Shown piece by piece: positions 25,964 through 32,798 of a stretch of DNA of 32,798 nucleotides. Both the position numbers and the translations under genes were made by a program. The stretch is taken from positions 1-32,798 of the forward strand of contig CALMBD010000155.1 in assembly GCA_937861115.1 (NCBI GenBank). Reading direction: 5' to 3'. The stretch comes from an uncultured Bacteroidota bacterium (lineage in GTDB: Bacteria; Bacteroidota; Bacteroidia; Chitinophagales; Saprospiraceae). The notes under the pieces were generated by a model. That model searched no databases, had not been told where the DNA came from, and was given only the letters and a program-made list of their open reading frames with translations. The stretch's first letter is position 1. Every line of letters begins with the position of its first letter.

Positions 25964-26422
25964 TTATTTACCGCCGCCGCCTTGCATTTTTGCTTTCTTC
26001 TTGTCCGTATTCGGTGGTGCACCCTGCATTTTGTCCGCTTTTTCCTGGGTATTGGGAGCGCCCTCTATTTTGCTCTTTTTAGGATCGGTAGGAGCGGGAG
26101 CAGGTTGCGGAAGCGGGTCTACAGCCGGGCCTTTGCCACCTGTGCCAGCTTTGGGCTTCGGTTTGGATGCTTTGGCGGGCTTTTTACCGGCAGCCTCATC
26201 GGCAGCGCGCTGGGCCAGGATTTCGTCGAAACGACGCTGTGCTTCTACGTTTACTTTCTCCGAGCATTCCTGATCTTTTTGCATGCGGATCTCGTCGAGC
26301 TTCATCGTCACCATTTGGGCGATTTCAGCCTTTTGTTGTTCCAGCGTTTTACCGTCGAATGCGGAAAAAACGAAGAAGCCGGCAACGGCTACAATGCCGA
26401 GCATGAGCAGTTTTTTATTCAT
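25964..26422 (-). CDS. Small envelope protein with Lys/Pro-rich tail, paralogue of the upstream lipoprotein
   Basis: A 152-aa protein of unknown function. Residues 4-21 form a hydrophobic export or anchor segment (LLMLGIVAVAGFFVFSAF) with no lipobox Cys. Residues about 26-72 are a charged helix, probably a coiled coil, with a single Cys. From about residue 75 the protein is low complexity, rich in Lys, Pro, Gly and Ala, and ends with near-repeats of a K(I/M)(E/Q)GAP-NT unit. The helical part aligns with the neighbour at 26477-26722: an EQ..AE(I/V) start, and a Cys exactly 25 residues after the E in both. The pair is 54 bp apart and probably co-transcribed, although a weak TAACTTTT element precedes this gene. 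The tail may bind a polymer or surface, which is inference. Confidence 0.8.
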   Translation of the reverse strand: MNKKLLMLGIVAVAGFFVFSAFDGKTLEQQKAEIAQMVTMKLDEIRMQKDQECSEKVNVEAQRRFDEILAQRAADEAAGKKPAKASKPKPKAGTGGKGPAVDPLPQPAPAPTDPKKSKIEGAPNTQEKADKMQGAPPNTDKKKAKMQGGGGK

Positions 26423-26476
26423 CGTGATTGAATTTTTACTGTGAAAAGTTAGTGATGGTAATTGCCGGGTGCGGGA

Positions 26477-26722
26477 TTACTGCACCTGCGGCTGCGCTGC
26501 GGCAGCTTCCAGGTCAAGCTGGTTGACCCGCTCCTGAACACGTGTTTCAAATTCTGCGTCGCATTTGGCGGCCATTTCGCTTTCTACAGCGGCGCGCCCG
26601 GCTTCAACACCTTTTTGAACTTCAGCGTCGAACTGCTCCTGTGTGAGCAGTTTTTCGCCGCAGGAAGCCATGGTGAACGCCAAAGCGACCCCGGCAAGAA
26701 TTCCCAAGACAGTTTTTTTCAT
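26477..26722 (-). CDS. Small helical lipoprotein
   Basis: An 81-aa predicted lipoprotein. The signal sequence ends in the lipobox FTMASC, with lipidated Cys21. The mature part is a single predicted amphipathic helix, probably a coiled coil (from LLTQEQFDAEV to RVQERVNQLDLE), with one internal Cys and an Ala/Gln-rich tail. ATG 26722 is chosen for the signal peptide, and a perfect -7 promoter element lies 37 bp upstream. In size and layout it resembles Lpp-like helical lipoproteins, but I see no specific similarity to them. It is the first gene of a probable two-gene unit with its diverged paralogue. Confidence 0.82.
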   Translation of the reverse strand: MKKTVLGILAGVALAFTMASCGEKLLTQEQFDAEVQKGVEAGRAAVESEMAAKCDAEFETRVQERVNQLDLEAAAAQPQVQ

Positions 26723-26758
26723 GTTAAGAATTGTTTTGTTAGTTAAGAAATTACTGTG

Positions 26759-26766
26759 CAAAAGTA
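26759..26766 (-). promoter_or_regulatory. Bacteroidota -7 element for the small envelope gene pair
   Basis: The minus strand reads TACTTTTG, a perfect TAnnTTTG match, 37 bp before ATG 26722. A TTTG (26794-26791) lies a little further away than the usual spacing. In the remaining divergent region to 26967 I see only a weak TATCATTG (26888-26895) as a possible promoter for the plus-strand gene. Confidence 0.6.
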
Positions 26767-26967
26767 GAGCAGATGCATGGAATGATCGTACAAATGGCCG
26801 CAAAAATTATGGTCCGCCAGGCGTCCGCAATATTACAGGCCTGATCTTTCCCATCCGTCTGTGGATAAATAAACGGCAATTTCGTCCTATCATTGTTTCT
26901 CCAAAACTACCGTCGATCAATCCGAAGCAGGATGCGCGGTAATGGCGTAATTGCACAATATACAGGT

Positions 26968-29004
26968 ATGTTTTTTTTCAACAGGATATTACTGGCTATC
27001 GCTGTTTGCTTCACCGGAAATGGATTATTGGCTCAAACGGAGGACCCGTCTACGGGCGAACTGCTGGAGAATTTTTTTCGAGACAACGAACAGGCCACCG
27101 AATCCGACGCCCAGATATTTCTTGAAAACCTGGAGAACTACCGTTCCCGGCCGCTTAACCTGAACCGCGCCACACGCGACGACCTGCTGGGGCTGCACCT
27201 GCTCAATGACATCCAGGTAGATAATTTTATGGACTACCGGGATCGGTTCGGGCCCCTGCTCAACGAGTATGAATTGCAGGCTGTACCGGGCTGGGGTTTG
27301 GCAGACATCCGCCGTATCCTGTTGTTTGCAAAGGTCGTCACCGGTCTTGATACCCGAAACGTCAATATCCTGCACGGCGTATATGAAGGCGACAACGAAT
27401 TGCTGCTGCGCTGGGGTCGCCCCGACCCGCCAAACTATGTGGTCCGTACCGCCGAAGGCGAGCCAAATGCATGGGCATTCCGGTACAGGCATACGTTTGA
27501 CAATCGACTGCGCTTTGGTTTTACGGCGGAAACCGACCCCGGTGAAGCCTTTTTCAGCAAGAGCAACAAGCACGGCTTCGACTTTTACAGCGCCCACCTC
27601 TTCGTCCAGAACCTGAACAATACGGTAAAAGCACTTGCCTTGGGCGACTTCTCGGCGCGGTTTGGCCAGGGGTTGTTGTTGCAAACGGGGTTTTCTCCGG
27701 GAAAATCGGCCGAAACGGTATCCGTCGCCCGTGGGGGGCGCAAGGTGAACGCCTATTCCGCCTTCGGGGAAACATTCTTTTTTCGCGGAGGCGCTGCGAC
27801 CATCCAGGCCGGTAAACACCTGGAGATCACTGCCTTGTACTCCAACCGCCTGCGCGACGCGAACGTTGTGGCTCCCGATACCGCCGACCTGGAATTTCCG
27901 GAGATTGTGTTCACCTCCGTGCAGAGTTCGGGATACCACCGCACCGCCTCCGAAATTGCAGACGAGAAAGCATTGCGCGAGCAGGTGGCGGGGTTTTCTG
28001 CCCAGTGGGCCTGGAAAATGGGGCATATCGCCGTCAACGGCCTTCATTTGCAATACGACAAACCCTGGAATCCGGCGCCGGCGGCATACCGCCAGTTCGT
28101 CTTCCGCGGCAGCAGCCTGACAGGGCTCAGTCTCGACTATTCCTGGCGACGCCGCAACTGGGTACTGTTCGGCGAAACGGCGCGCAGCGATAACGGCGCC
28201 GTAGCTACCCTGAACAGTGTTTTGTTTTCGCCCGACCGGCATGTAACGCTGACCGCATTGCACCGTTCGTTTCCACAGCATTACCAATCCGTTTATGCCT
28301 TGCCGTTTGCCGAAACCTCCGGCGCTGCCAATGAACAGGGGCTCTACCTCGGAGCGGATATTCGATACATAAGACGCTGGCAGATAAATGTTTATGCCGA
28401 CGTATGGCGGCACCCCTGGCTGCGATTCGGGGTAAGCGCTCCATCCCGCGGAAGGGAATTCCTGGCAAGGGTGTTGTGGACAAAAAGCAAAACGTTTTCG
28501 GCCTACCTGCTTTGGCAAAGTGAAACCAAGGAGCGCGACAGCGACCTGGAAGGTATAATCGGTCTGGTGGAAAACCAGCGCGACCGCCTGCGGCTGCATG
28601 CTACATACAAGGTACTGCCGGCAGTGGAAATGCGAAGCAGAATTGAATGGACCATCTTTCGGGTTGACAGCGGCAACAGGAGCAAGGGATATATTGCATA
28701 CCAGGAGGCAGTTGTCCGGCCTGTAGGCTCCCGGTTATCCGGCGCACTGCGATATGCCATATTTGATACGGAAAACTTTGATACCCGCGTATTTGCCTTT
28801 GAGAACGATTTGTTCTCTTCCATATCCATCCCGGCGTTTTCGGGCAGGGGCACGCGCTGGTATGTGAACATGCAATGGCGGGTCAACGACTGGATGCGCC
28901 TGGAAGCCAGGTACGAACAGACGGATCAGGAAAAGGCTGTAACCGGCAGCGGGACGACGGGCAGGGAAAAATACTGGAAAGTGCAGGCCCGGTTTCGGTT
29001 CTGA
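26968..29004 (+). CDS. Helix-hairpin-helix protein with probable outer-membrane beta-barrel
   Basis: A 678-aa exported protein. Residues 1-22 form a signal peptide (MFFFNRILLAIAV...GLLA). Residues about 28-120 hold helix-hairpin-helix units of the ComEA type: LNLNRATRDDLLGL.LLNDIQVDNFMDYRDRFGPLLNEYELQAVPGW, where the hairpins would bind DNA backbone. The remaining 550 residues are rich in aromatics and alternating polar/non-polar strands, and the protein ends WKVQARFRF with a terminal Phe, as in outer-membrane barrels. It could therefore be a surface or periplasmic DNA-binding barrel, for example in DNA uptake, but this is inference; HhH barrel proteins of this kind are common in Bacteroidota and uncharacterised. 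The start was chosen for the signal peptide. It converges on the NifU-domain gene with only 16 bp between. Confidence 0.85.
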   Translation: MFFFNRILLAIAVCFTGNGLLAQTEDPSTGELLENFFRDNEQATESDAQIFLENLENYRSRPLNLNRATRDDLLGLHLLNDIQVDNFMDYRDRFGPLLNEYELQAVPGWGLADIRRILLFAKVVTGLDTRNVNILHGVYEGDNELLLRWGRPDPPNYVVRTAEGEPNAWAFRYRHTFDNRLRFGFTAETDPGEAFFSKSNKHGFDFYSAHLFVQNLNNTVKALALGDFSARFGQGLLLQTGFSPGKSAETVSVARGGRKVNAYSAFGETFFFRGGAATIQAGKHLEITALYSNRLRDANVVAPDTADLEFPEIVFTSVQSSGYHRTASEIADEKALREQVAGFSAQWAWKMGHIAVNGLHLQYDKPWNPAPAAYRQFVFRGSSLTGLSLDYSWRRRNWVLFGETARSDNGAVATLNSVLFSPDRHVTLTALHRSFPQHYQSVYALPFAETSGAANEQGLYLGADIRYIRRWQINVYADVWRHPWLRFGVSAPSRGREFLARVLWTKSKTFSAYLLWQSETKERDSDLEGIIGLVENQRDRLRLHATYKVLPAVEMRSRIEWTIFRVDSGNRSKGYIAYQEAVVRPVGSRLSGALRYAIFDTENFDTRVFAFENDLFSSISIPAFSGRGTRWYVNMQWRVNDWMRLEARYEQTDQEKAVTGSGTTGREKYWKVQARFRF

Positions 29005-29020
29005 AACCCTGCATGGAAAA

Positions 29021-29263
29021 TCAATTAATGGCTTCTACGCCGACAATTTCGGGGATTTTGCCCCGAATAGCCTCCTGGATACCTGCGCGGAGGGTCATGG
29101 CCGACATCGAACAGGACTCGCACATCCCTTTCCAGCGTATTTTGACGTGCATATCGTCGGTAAGTTCTACCACCTCGACATCACCGCCGTCTACCTGCAA
29201 ATGAGGCCTGACCAAGCTGAGGGCATCTTCAATCCGATCGAGCATTTCCTGTTTATCGTTCAT
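29021..29263 (-). CDS. NifU C-terminal domain protein (Fe-S cluster scaffold/carrier)
   Basis: An 80-aa single-domain NifU-like protein. The family assembles or carries iron-sulfur clusters. Hallmarks are IEDALSLVRPHLQVDGGDVEVVEL, followed by the cluster-binding pair C48-ES-C51 in WKGMCESCSMSAMTLRAGIQEAI. The length matches stand-alone Nfu domains. Two in-frame ATGs exist, at 29278 and 29263. The second is chosen because a perfect -7 element overlaps the region just before the first, so the transcript would begin after it. It stands upstream of nothing on its strand except the convergent HhH gene, and follows msrA after 72 bp. Confidence 0.92.
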   Translation of the reverse strand: MNDKQEMLDRIEDALSLVRPHLQVDGGDVEVVELTDDMHVKIRWKGMCESCSMSAMTLRAGIQEAIRGKIPEIVGVEAIN

Positions 29264-29279
29264 TCTCCAAAATTTCATG

Positions 29280-29287
29280 CAAAGGTA
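29280..29287 (-). promoter_or_regulatory. Bacteroidota -7 element for the NifU-domain gene
   Basis: The minus strand reads TACCTTTG, a perfect TAnnTTTG match. It ends 2 bp before the upstream ATG (29278), so transcription should start near 29272-29275 and translation at ATG 29263. Confidence 0.65.
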
Positions 29288-29335
29288 ACCCGAAAATCGG
29301 GCATTTGTTGATAGCGCCCTGCGATATATACATAC

Positions 29336-29914
29336 TCAGCGTTTCAGTTTGTCGCGGTACAACTCCCGCATCTTTCTCACCTTGGGGGCGATGACAATGC
29401 TGCAGTAGGGCTGGTAAGGGTTTTCCTTATAGTAGTTCTGGTGATAGGTCTCCGCTTTGTAAAATTCGGGAGCGGGGCTGATCTCCGTTACCACAGGGTG
29501 GTCCCAAATTTCGCCTGCCGCCTTTTTGGCCGCTTCTGCAATCTCTTGCTGCTCCGGAGTATGGTAAAAAATGACAGAGCGGTATTGCGTTCCAATATCG
29601 TTGCCCTGCTGGTTGAGCGTGGTCGGGTCGTGGGTCGTAAAGAAAATATCCAGTAATTCCCGGTAGGTAATGGCAGCGGGGTCAAAGGTGATCCGTACGA
29701 CTTCTGCATGCCCGGTCTGGCCGGTGCATATCTCGCGGTAACCGGGGTTGGTCGTATGGCCGCCGGAATACCCGCTTTCGAGCGACAGTACGCCGGTCAG
29801 GTCCTGTAAAACGGCCTCCACACACCAGAAACAGCCGCCGCCAAGCGTTGCTACTTCGGTTCGGTCGGATGTCGGGGTTGAAGCAATGGTAGTACTATCG
29901 ATGGTTTTGTTCAT
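29336..29914 (-). CDS. msrA: Peptide-methionine (S)-S-oxide reductase
   Basis: This 192-aa enzyme reduces methionine-S-sulfoxide in proteins and free methionine, repairing oxidative damage. The catalytic motif GGGCFWC (Cys28 attacking) is followed by GVLSLESGYSGG, the TGHAEVVRITFDP block, DPTTLNQQGNDIGTQYRSVIF and YCSIVIAPKV. No MsrB domain is fused. The 20-residue Thr/Ser-rich lead before the domain has no clear signal peptide; ATG 29914 is used, and ATG 29941 would add nine residues. It lies between galK and the NifU-domain gene, all on the minus strand, with gaps of over 70 bp on both sides. There is no sign of a shared operon function. Confidence 0.95.
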   Translation of the reverse strand: MNKTIDSTTIASTPTSDRTEVATLGGGCFWCVEAVLQDLTGVLSLESGYSGGHTTNPGYREICTGQTGHAEVVRITFDPAAITYRELLDIFFTTHDPTTLNQQGNDIGTQYRSVIFYHTPEQQEIAEAAKKAAGEIWDHPVVTEISPAPEFYKAETYHQNYYKENPYQPYCSIVIAPKVRKMRELYRDKLKR

Positions 29915-30036
29915 AACAGCAGGTTTTGCAGGCACATACAACGGCTGAAGGGCGCTTTGGGTTTAACGCCGGTGACAAGGCGTTATCATTTGTCGTGCAG
30001 CGAACAATTTACCGGCGGCATTGAGGATAAACACCC

Positions 30037-31203
30037 CTATATCTTCTGATCAACCACTTCAATTCCGTTTGAAGGGCGAACAACGTAACTGTTCATTTTT
30101 CTGCCAAACACCCGTTGATAATCCGCATCAAGCGTTTGGGTAAAAGCACTGACGGCCTCGTTTTTTACCAGGTTGATCGTGCAGCCTCCGAAGCCGCCAC
30201 CCATCATGCGCGAGCCGATTACAGCACCGTTAACACGCGCAGCGCTCACCATAAAGTTCAATTCCGGGCAACTCACCTCATATGCGAGGTCCAGGCCATC
30301 GTGCGTTTGGTACATGAGTCTGCCGAGTTGCGGTAAATCGTTTTCCCGCAGGGCAATACAAGCCTGGTCGACCCTGGCAATCTCTTCGACTACGTAGAGG
30401 CAGCGTTTGTATACCACCGGCCGGAACTGATTTTCATGGGCTTTCAACAGATCAGGGGATACATCGCGGAGGCTGGAGATGTCCGGATAATAGCGCTGTA
30501 AAACGGCCACGCCTTCTTCACATTCCCGGCGGCGGGTGTTGTATTCCGAGGCCACAAGAGCGTGTTTTACGCCCGAGTCGAACAGGACGAGACTATGATC
30601 CGGCATATGGAGGGGAATGTATTCGTAGTCGAGGTTCCGGCAATCGAGTTTGATCACACTGTCGGCCCTGCCCATAACCGAGGCAAACATATCCATGATA
30701 CCGCACTGCATGCCGACAAAATTGTTTTCACCGCGCTGCGCCAGCCGGATGATATCCATTTGTGACAATCCGAGCCCATAAATGGCGTCAAGAACGAAAA
30801 TGGCGCCGCTTTCGAGGGCTGCAGACGACGACAGTCCCGCCCCCAGGGGTACGTTGCCTCCAAAGGCGAGGTTCAGTCCGCCAAATTCAAGGCCGTCTTT
30901 CCGGGCTTCGCTGAATACGCCCAACAGGTAATTCGCCCAGTTGAACTGTTTTTGAAAAACCAGGGGCTGGTGTTCCGAAATGAAATGCTCGTTCAAGTCT
31001 GCTGCATAGAGCGCAAAACGCCCGTCATTGCGCCTTCCCGCGGCAAACCAGATTGCCTTGTCGATGGCTGCGGGCAATACCAGGCCGCCGTTATAATCGG
31101 TGTGTTCGCCAATCAGGTTGATGCGTCCGGGCGCCCGGACGACAATATCCGGCCGGGCAGAAAATACGGAGATAAATGCGGTGCTTATGATGCTGGAATT
31201 CAT
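30037..31203 (-). CDS. galK: Galactokinase
   Basis: This 388-aa GHMP-family kinase phosphorylates alpha-D-galactose at C1 with ATP, the entry step of the Leloir pathway. The galactokinase signature GRINLIGEHTDYNGG is at residues 26-40, the ATP-binding PLGAGLSSSAALE follows, with the CGIMDMFASVMG block, and the GHMP motif 3 MGGGFGGCTINLV is near the C-terminus. ATG 31203 puts the signature at the usual distance from the start; in-frame ATGs at 31224 and 31245 give 395 or 402 aa. No galT, galM or transporter is in view, so galactose genes are scattered. A TAACGCC hairpin (29964-29985) lies downstream but lacks a T-run. Confidence 0.95.
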   Translation of the reverse strand: MNSSIISTAFISVFSARPDIVVRAPGRINLIGEHTDYNGGLVLPAAIDKAIWFAAGRRNDGRFALYAADLNEHFISEHQPLVFQKQFNWANYLLGVFSEARKDGLEFGGLNLAFGGNVPLGAGLSSSAALESGAIFVLDAIYGLGLSQMDIIRLAQRGENNFVGMQCGIMDMFASVMGRADSVIKLDCRNLDYEYIPLHMPDHSLVLFDSGVKHALVASEYNTRRRECEEGVAVLQRYYPDISSLRDVSPDLLKAHENQFRPVVYKRCLYVVEEIARVDQACIALRENDLPQLGRLMYQTHDGLDLAYEVSCPELNFMVSAARVNGAVIGSRMMGGGFGGCTINLVKNEAVSAFTQTLDADYQRVFGRKMNSYVVRPSNGIEVVDQKI

Positions 31204-31404
31204 GAATCGGGTAAAGTTCTCCATCTTGAAAACGCGATGGGGCAATAATCCCTGTTGTTGCCTAAATATGACGATTTTAGCGGGGTATTGGACTGGTTTT
31301 TGTATGCAGAGTTGGCTAATCTTGCAGCATTAACAAACACTAAGTATTGCGACAAGTTTATCCAGATCATTTTGTCAAAGTACTTGCATCCTTTATCGGT
31401 CACA

Positions 31405-32798
31405 ATGTATATCTCTAAAATTATTTTCGGGCTTTTCATCTCCTGTACTCTTTGCTTTGCCTGCAGCAAGGAAAAAGAAGCACCCGCTCCCTTGCCGGAA
31501 TACGGCGCAGCCGCAAACCCGACCGGCGATTCCATTGGCGGCGGCAATGGCTACAGCAAAATTCTCCTGACCGGCGATTTCATCGTGAGCAATGTCCAGG
31601 AATTGCTTTCCGCATTCAACAGCGCCCAACCGGGCGATGTCATTTATGTCGCGCCGGGGGCTTCCATCGATCTGTCCGGCGTAACCAATGTCGAAATCCC
31701 GGAAGGTATTACCCTGGCCGGCAACCGCGGGCATAACGGCGCTGCGGGGCCATTGTTGTTCTCCACATCCACTCCGTTCGAGAGCGCCATTTTTTATGTC
31801 CAGAAAAACGTGCGCATCACCGGATTGCGGTTCAAGGGGCCCGACGACAATTACGCGGATATCGATTATGCCGTACGGCCGGAGTCAAAAGTCCTTTGTT
31901 TTGCCGCAGAAGGGGAAAATATCGAGGTGGAAAACTGCGAGATATCCAATTTCAGCCGGGGTGGGGTAGAAGTATACCCCCGGGGAAAAAACGTGCATGT
32001 GCACCATTGCTACCTGCACGATATTCACTCCTATCCCGTTATCGCGCTGAACAAATCCGAATTGCCGGTGCTTATCGAGGCAAACAAAATCCATTGGATA
32101 TGGCACGCGACTGCGGGCAGCGGCGCACCGGGTACGGGTTATGAAGCGCGTTACAACCTGATCGTTCGCGAGCCTGCGCCTGACTCCTGGCAACCCTACG
32201 ACGGGTCATTTGCGATAGATATGCACGACTACCTGCCGGTATTGCAGGAAAGGGGACATCACATTGCGGGCGATATGATGAACGTGCACCACAATACATT
32301 TATCAACCACGCCGGCAGCGACCCTTCAGTCCTGACCTCCCTGGATGTTGAGGTTCGGGGTGTACCGCGCGTGCTGGCCGAATTTCACCATAATATTTTT
32401 CTGAACAGCGATCCGGCGCAGGCCGTAGTGCACCTCGACGGCAATGTCTGGGTGTACGATAACCTGTACGGACCTCAACAGACTCTGGTTCCGATTGCAA
32501 TGCAATCGACGCCGCAAATCCTGTTTATTCAACCGGCTCCGCCCAATATCGATGTTCCTGTTCTAAGCGGCGACATCGCTGTGGATTTCAAGGTGAACCT
32601 GCTGAACACGCTCGAACTGAAATCTGTGTTGGTGGAACTGAACGGCACGACAATTTACTCAGGCGATAAAGTCCCCGCAGCCGGAGAAGTGACGATCAAC
32701 ACCTCTACGCTCGATCCTGCGCTGCCTTTTTACGAACTAACGGTAACGGCGACCGATACGCGGGGTGTAGTGGGCAAACACACAACGGTGTTCAGGGT
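31405..32798 (+). CDS. Beta-helix lipoprotein, 3' end cut by window edge
   Basis: At least 464 aa, open at the window end with no stop codon. The start MYISKIIFGLFISCTLCFACSKE gives a lipobox ending at Cys20, so it is a lipoprotein. The mature region has a short low-complexity linker and then, from about residue 60, the opening common to secreted right-handed beta-helix proteins (VQELLSAFNSAQPGDVIYVAPGASIDL...IPEGITLAGNRG). Rungs run to about 370, with repeated (V/I)xNC/VHHC/HHNTF/HHNIF turns, a pattern seen in polysaccharide lyases and their non-catalytic relatives. An Ig-like domain follows (from about 385). No lyase active site can be assigned. A glycan role is inference; the neighbouring galK is on the other strand and shares only a 201-bp divergent region, where I see no clear promoter for either gene. 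Confidence 0.85.
   Translation, partial: MYISKIIFGLFISCTLCFACSKEKEAPAPLPEYGAAANPTGDSIGGGNGYSKILLTGDFIVSNVQELLSAFNSAQPGDVIYVAPGASIDLSGVTNVEIPEGITLAGNRGHNGAAGPLLFSTSTPFESAIFYVQKNVRITGLRFKGPDDNYADIDYAVRPESKVLCFAAEGENIEVENCEISNFSRGGVEVYPRGKNVHVHHCYLHDIHSYPVIALNKSELPVLIEANKIHWIWHATAGSGAPGTGYEARYNLIVREPAPDSWQPYDGSFAIDMHDYLPVLQERGHHIAGDMMNVHHNTFINHAGSDPSVLTSLDVEVRGVPRVLAEFHHNIFLNSDPAQAVVHLDGNVWVYDNLYGPQQTLVPIAMQSTPQILFIQPAPPNIDVPVLSGDIAVDFKVNLLNTLELKSVLVELNGTTIYSGDKVPAAGEVTINTSTLDPALPFYELTVTATDTRGVVGKHTTVFR

Noticed and set aside
27025-28599. A 524-aa open frame antisense to the HhH/barrel gene.
   Set aside because: Composition is that of a shadow frame (rich in Gln, Arg, Gly, Cys), with no domain, and the sense frame has a signal peptide and known motifs.
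29048-29067. A 7-bp GC-rich hairpin between the convergent HhH and NifU-domain genes.
   Set aside because: It is inside NifU codons and lacks a T-run, so I do not call it a terminator.

Overview
The window looks like a chromosomal segment of a Bacteroidota species, most likely of the Saprospiria/Chitinophagia part of the phylum. Four signs support this. Two secreted proteins end in type A sorting domains and one very large protein ends in a type B domain of the type IX secretion system (T9SS). Several proteins are SprB-repeat or GIN-domain surface proteins. Many genes are preceded by the Bacteroidota -7 promoter element TAnnTTTG instead of a strong Shine-Dalgarno site. Menaquinone is made by the futalosine route (mqnE, mqnA). 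I see no tRNA, rRNA, insertion sequence, prophage, CRISPR array or integrase.

Layout. 1-173: a perfect 36-bp palindrome and otherwise empty sequence. 174-7685 (-): a 2503-aa modular T9SS type B surface protein. 7908-11497 (+): a YggS-type PLP homeostasis protein, a secreted phospholipase D-like protein with two HKD motifs, and a tRNA m6A37 methyltransferase whose start overlaps it. A shared terminator then faces a small HTH protein (-, 11587-11844). 12060-15960 (+): a GT4-like glycosyltransferase, mqnE, a histidine phosphatase and mqnA. 16109-18445 (+): gap and pgk, separated by an unusual repeat/hairpin region. 18588-22705 (-): a GIN-domain lipoprotein, a YfhO-family membrane protein and an alpha/beta hydrolase. 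22826-25777 (+): a SprB-repeat T9SS protein and a small lipoprotein. 25964-26722 (-): two small envelope proteins that look like diverged paralogues. 26968-29004 (+): a helix-hairpin-helix protein with a probable outer-membrane barrel. 29021-31203 (-): a NifU-domain protein, MsrA and galactokinase. 31405-end (+): a beta-helix lipoprotein cut by the window edge.

How the genes fit together. Most of the window is housekeeping: glycolysis, menaquinone, tRNA modification, PLP balance, Fe-S assembly, methionine repair and galactose entry. These genes are interleaved with a large investment in exported surface proteins. I found no clear defence or mobile system. The least expected structures are the gap-pgk intergenic region, where one left arm can pair with any of three tandem right arms and the last arm touches the pgk start codon; the four-copy, roughly 273-residue composite repeat in the giant surface protein; a heptanucleotide tandem repeat that supplies the mqnE stop codon; and the tandem paralogous small envelope proteins.
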